A DNA stretch of 64,000 bases from assembly GCF_041262565.1 (NCBI RefSeq), contig NZ_JBGCCJ010000001.1:744001-808000 (forward strand), read 5' to 3'. Within the stretch, counting starts at the first letter, position 1, and each line of letters opens with the position of its first letter. Below the pieces are notes generated by a model. The model was not told the origin of the DNA, ran no database searches, and saw nothing but the letters and a program-made list of their open reading frames with translations. The DNA comes from Leifsonia sp. EB41. GTDB lineage: Bacteria; Actinomycetota; Actinomycetes; Actinomycetales; Microbacteriaceae. Of the stretch, positions 63,730-64,000 are shown one piece after another. The translations under genes were made by a program, and so were the position numbers.

Positions 63730-63735
63730 AGGCTA
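63730..63735 (-). promoter_or_regulatory. Possible -10 element of a leaderless dapA transcript
   Basis: TAGCCT on the minus strand ends 7 bases before the dapA ATG, so RNA could start at the A of the ATG. No good -35 element is found. Similar spacing is seen before dapF and the nuclease-helicase gene. Confidence 0.4.
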
Positions 63736-63799
63736 TCGGGTCGGGCCAGGCGACCGCTTCCCCGCCGTCCGATCTGTGGAGAGGTCGCGCCGGGGCCGG

Positions 63800-63859
63800 G
63801 GCTGTGGAGGACGAGGCCGTGGAGGACGCGGCCGTGGAGGACGAGGCTGTGGAGGACAG
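63800..63859. repeat. Four tandem copies of a 15-bp unit
   Basis: Units GGCTGTGGAGGACGA, GGCCGTGGAGGACGC, GGCCGTGGAGGACGA and GGCTGTGGAGGACAG follow each other exactly at 63800, 63815, 63830 and 63845. They lie in the gap between dapA and the divergent gene at 63925. The 15-base period keeps a reading frame, but no gene covers it on the plus strand. Confidence 0.85.
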
Positions 63860-63924
63860 CCGCCGTCATGTTCGTTCACACTGCCTTCAGCCGACCCCGC
63901 GGCGCGCGTATCGTCACGCTCACC

Positions 63925-64000
63925 ATGTCCGCATCCTCCGCCCTCCTCGTCCTGCTCGGACTGGTCGCCGTCGCGACGGCGGCCGGCCTCCTCTGGCGCG
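63925..64000 (+). CDS. Start of an unidentified membrane-anchored protein, partial
   Basis: Only 25 residues are present: a short polar start and one hydrophobic helix (SALLVLLGLVAVATAAGLLW). Many proteins could begin this way; in relatives a thioredoxin-like protein is a possibility, from memory only. ATG at 63925 is the only good start. The gene is divergent from dapA and its coding region leaves the window. Confidence 0.5.
   Translation, partial: MSASSALLVLLGLVAVATAAGLLWR

Noticed and set aside
1-64000. tRNA genes, CRISPR arrays, insertion sequences or phage genes
   Set aside because: Scanning the gaps found no cloverleaf with a GGTTCGA arm, no spaced repeats of CRISPR type, and no transposase or integrase motifs.

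Overview
The window is about 70% GC. Its short gaps, frequent 4-base ATGA/GTGA gene overlaps and gene content point to an actinobacterium of the family Microbacteriaceae, probably close to Leifsonia. Supporting signs are a C50-carotenoid operon with two half-size lycopene cyclases, the mycobacterial-style garA/ftsR/MerR block, and the conserved order ftsK-pgsA-cinA-clgR-DUF3046-recA-recX-miaB-miaA-dapF-hflX-lexA. I see no tRNA, rRNA, CRISPR array, insertion sequence, integrase or phage gene. It reads as vertically inherited chromosome with some accessory genes.

Layout. 1-2.4 kb: two MerR regulators, a GarA-type FHA protein and a CDP-alcohol phosphatidyltransferase. 2.4-7.4 kb: small conserved and accessory genes (DUF1295, leucine-rich-repeat-variant protein, S4 protein, DUF72, two VOC proteins, a J-domain/NERD-like fusion). 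7.4-13.3 kb: the carotenoid operon crtE-crtB-crtI-crtYe-crtYf-crtEb with a divergent MarR (CrtR-like) regulator. 13.3-18.1 kb: an epimerase-like protein, a group 2 sigma factor and an MFS transporter. 18.1-22.5 kb: a double-strand-break repair module, Ku plus topoisomerase IB facing LigD. 22.5-27.6 kb: membrane proteins, a glycolipid-binding-like protein and two divergent citrate synthase homologues, one fused to a DNA-binding domain. 27.6-30.3 kb: the MetQNI importer. 30.5-38.1 kb: AraC/VOC pair, a 1175-residue nuclease-helicase, a HhH-GPD protein, and a LysR/MFS pair. 38.1-42.2 kb: hisC-hisB-hisH-priA followed by sseB. 42.2-43.6 kb: the lexA/LysM SOS pair. 44-47.4 kb: metF-metE. 47.6-62.7 kb: hflX, a methyltransferase, dapF, miaA, miaB, recX, recA, DUF3046, clgR, cinA, pgsA, ftsK, a GNAT protein and RNase J. 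62.7-64 kb: dapA and the start of a divergent gene.

Three observations stand out. First, the MFS gene at 22975, sseB at 39018 and miaA at 51734 have no usable ATG/GTG/TTG; each instead has CTG AGC in the same kind of 4-base overlap (CTGA) with the upstream stop where neighbours have ATGA or GTGA, which suggests coupled CTG initiation. Second, crtE and the essential ftsK each carry a single extra base that breaks the frame; the ftsK case argues for sequence error. Third, a DNA-binding citrate synthase homologue has lost a catalytic His (Gln in its place) and faces an intact paralogue across a 51-bp gap with an 11-bp element repeated 21 bp apart.

No gap exceeds 300 bases. The largest, 30274-30518, holds a terminator hairpin, a likely promoter and two hairpins in the metQ leader. 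The gap at 42641-42875 holds two SOS boxes.
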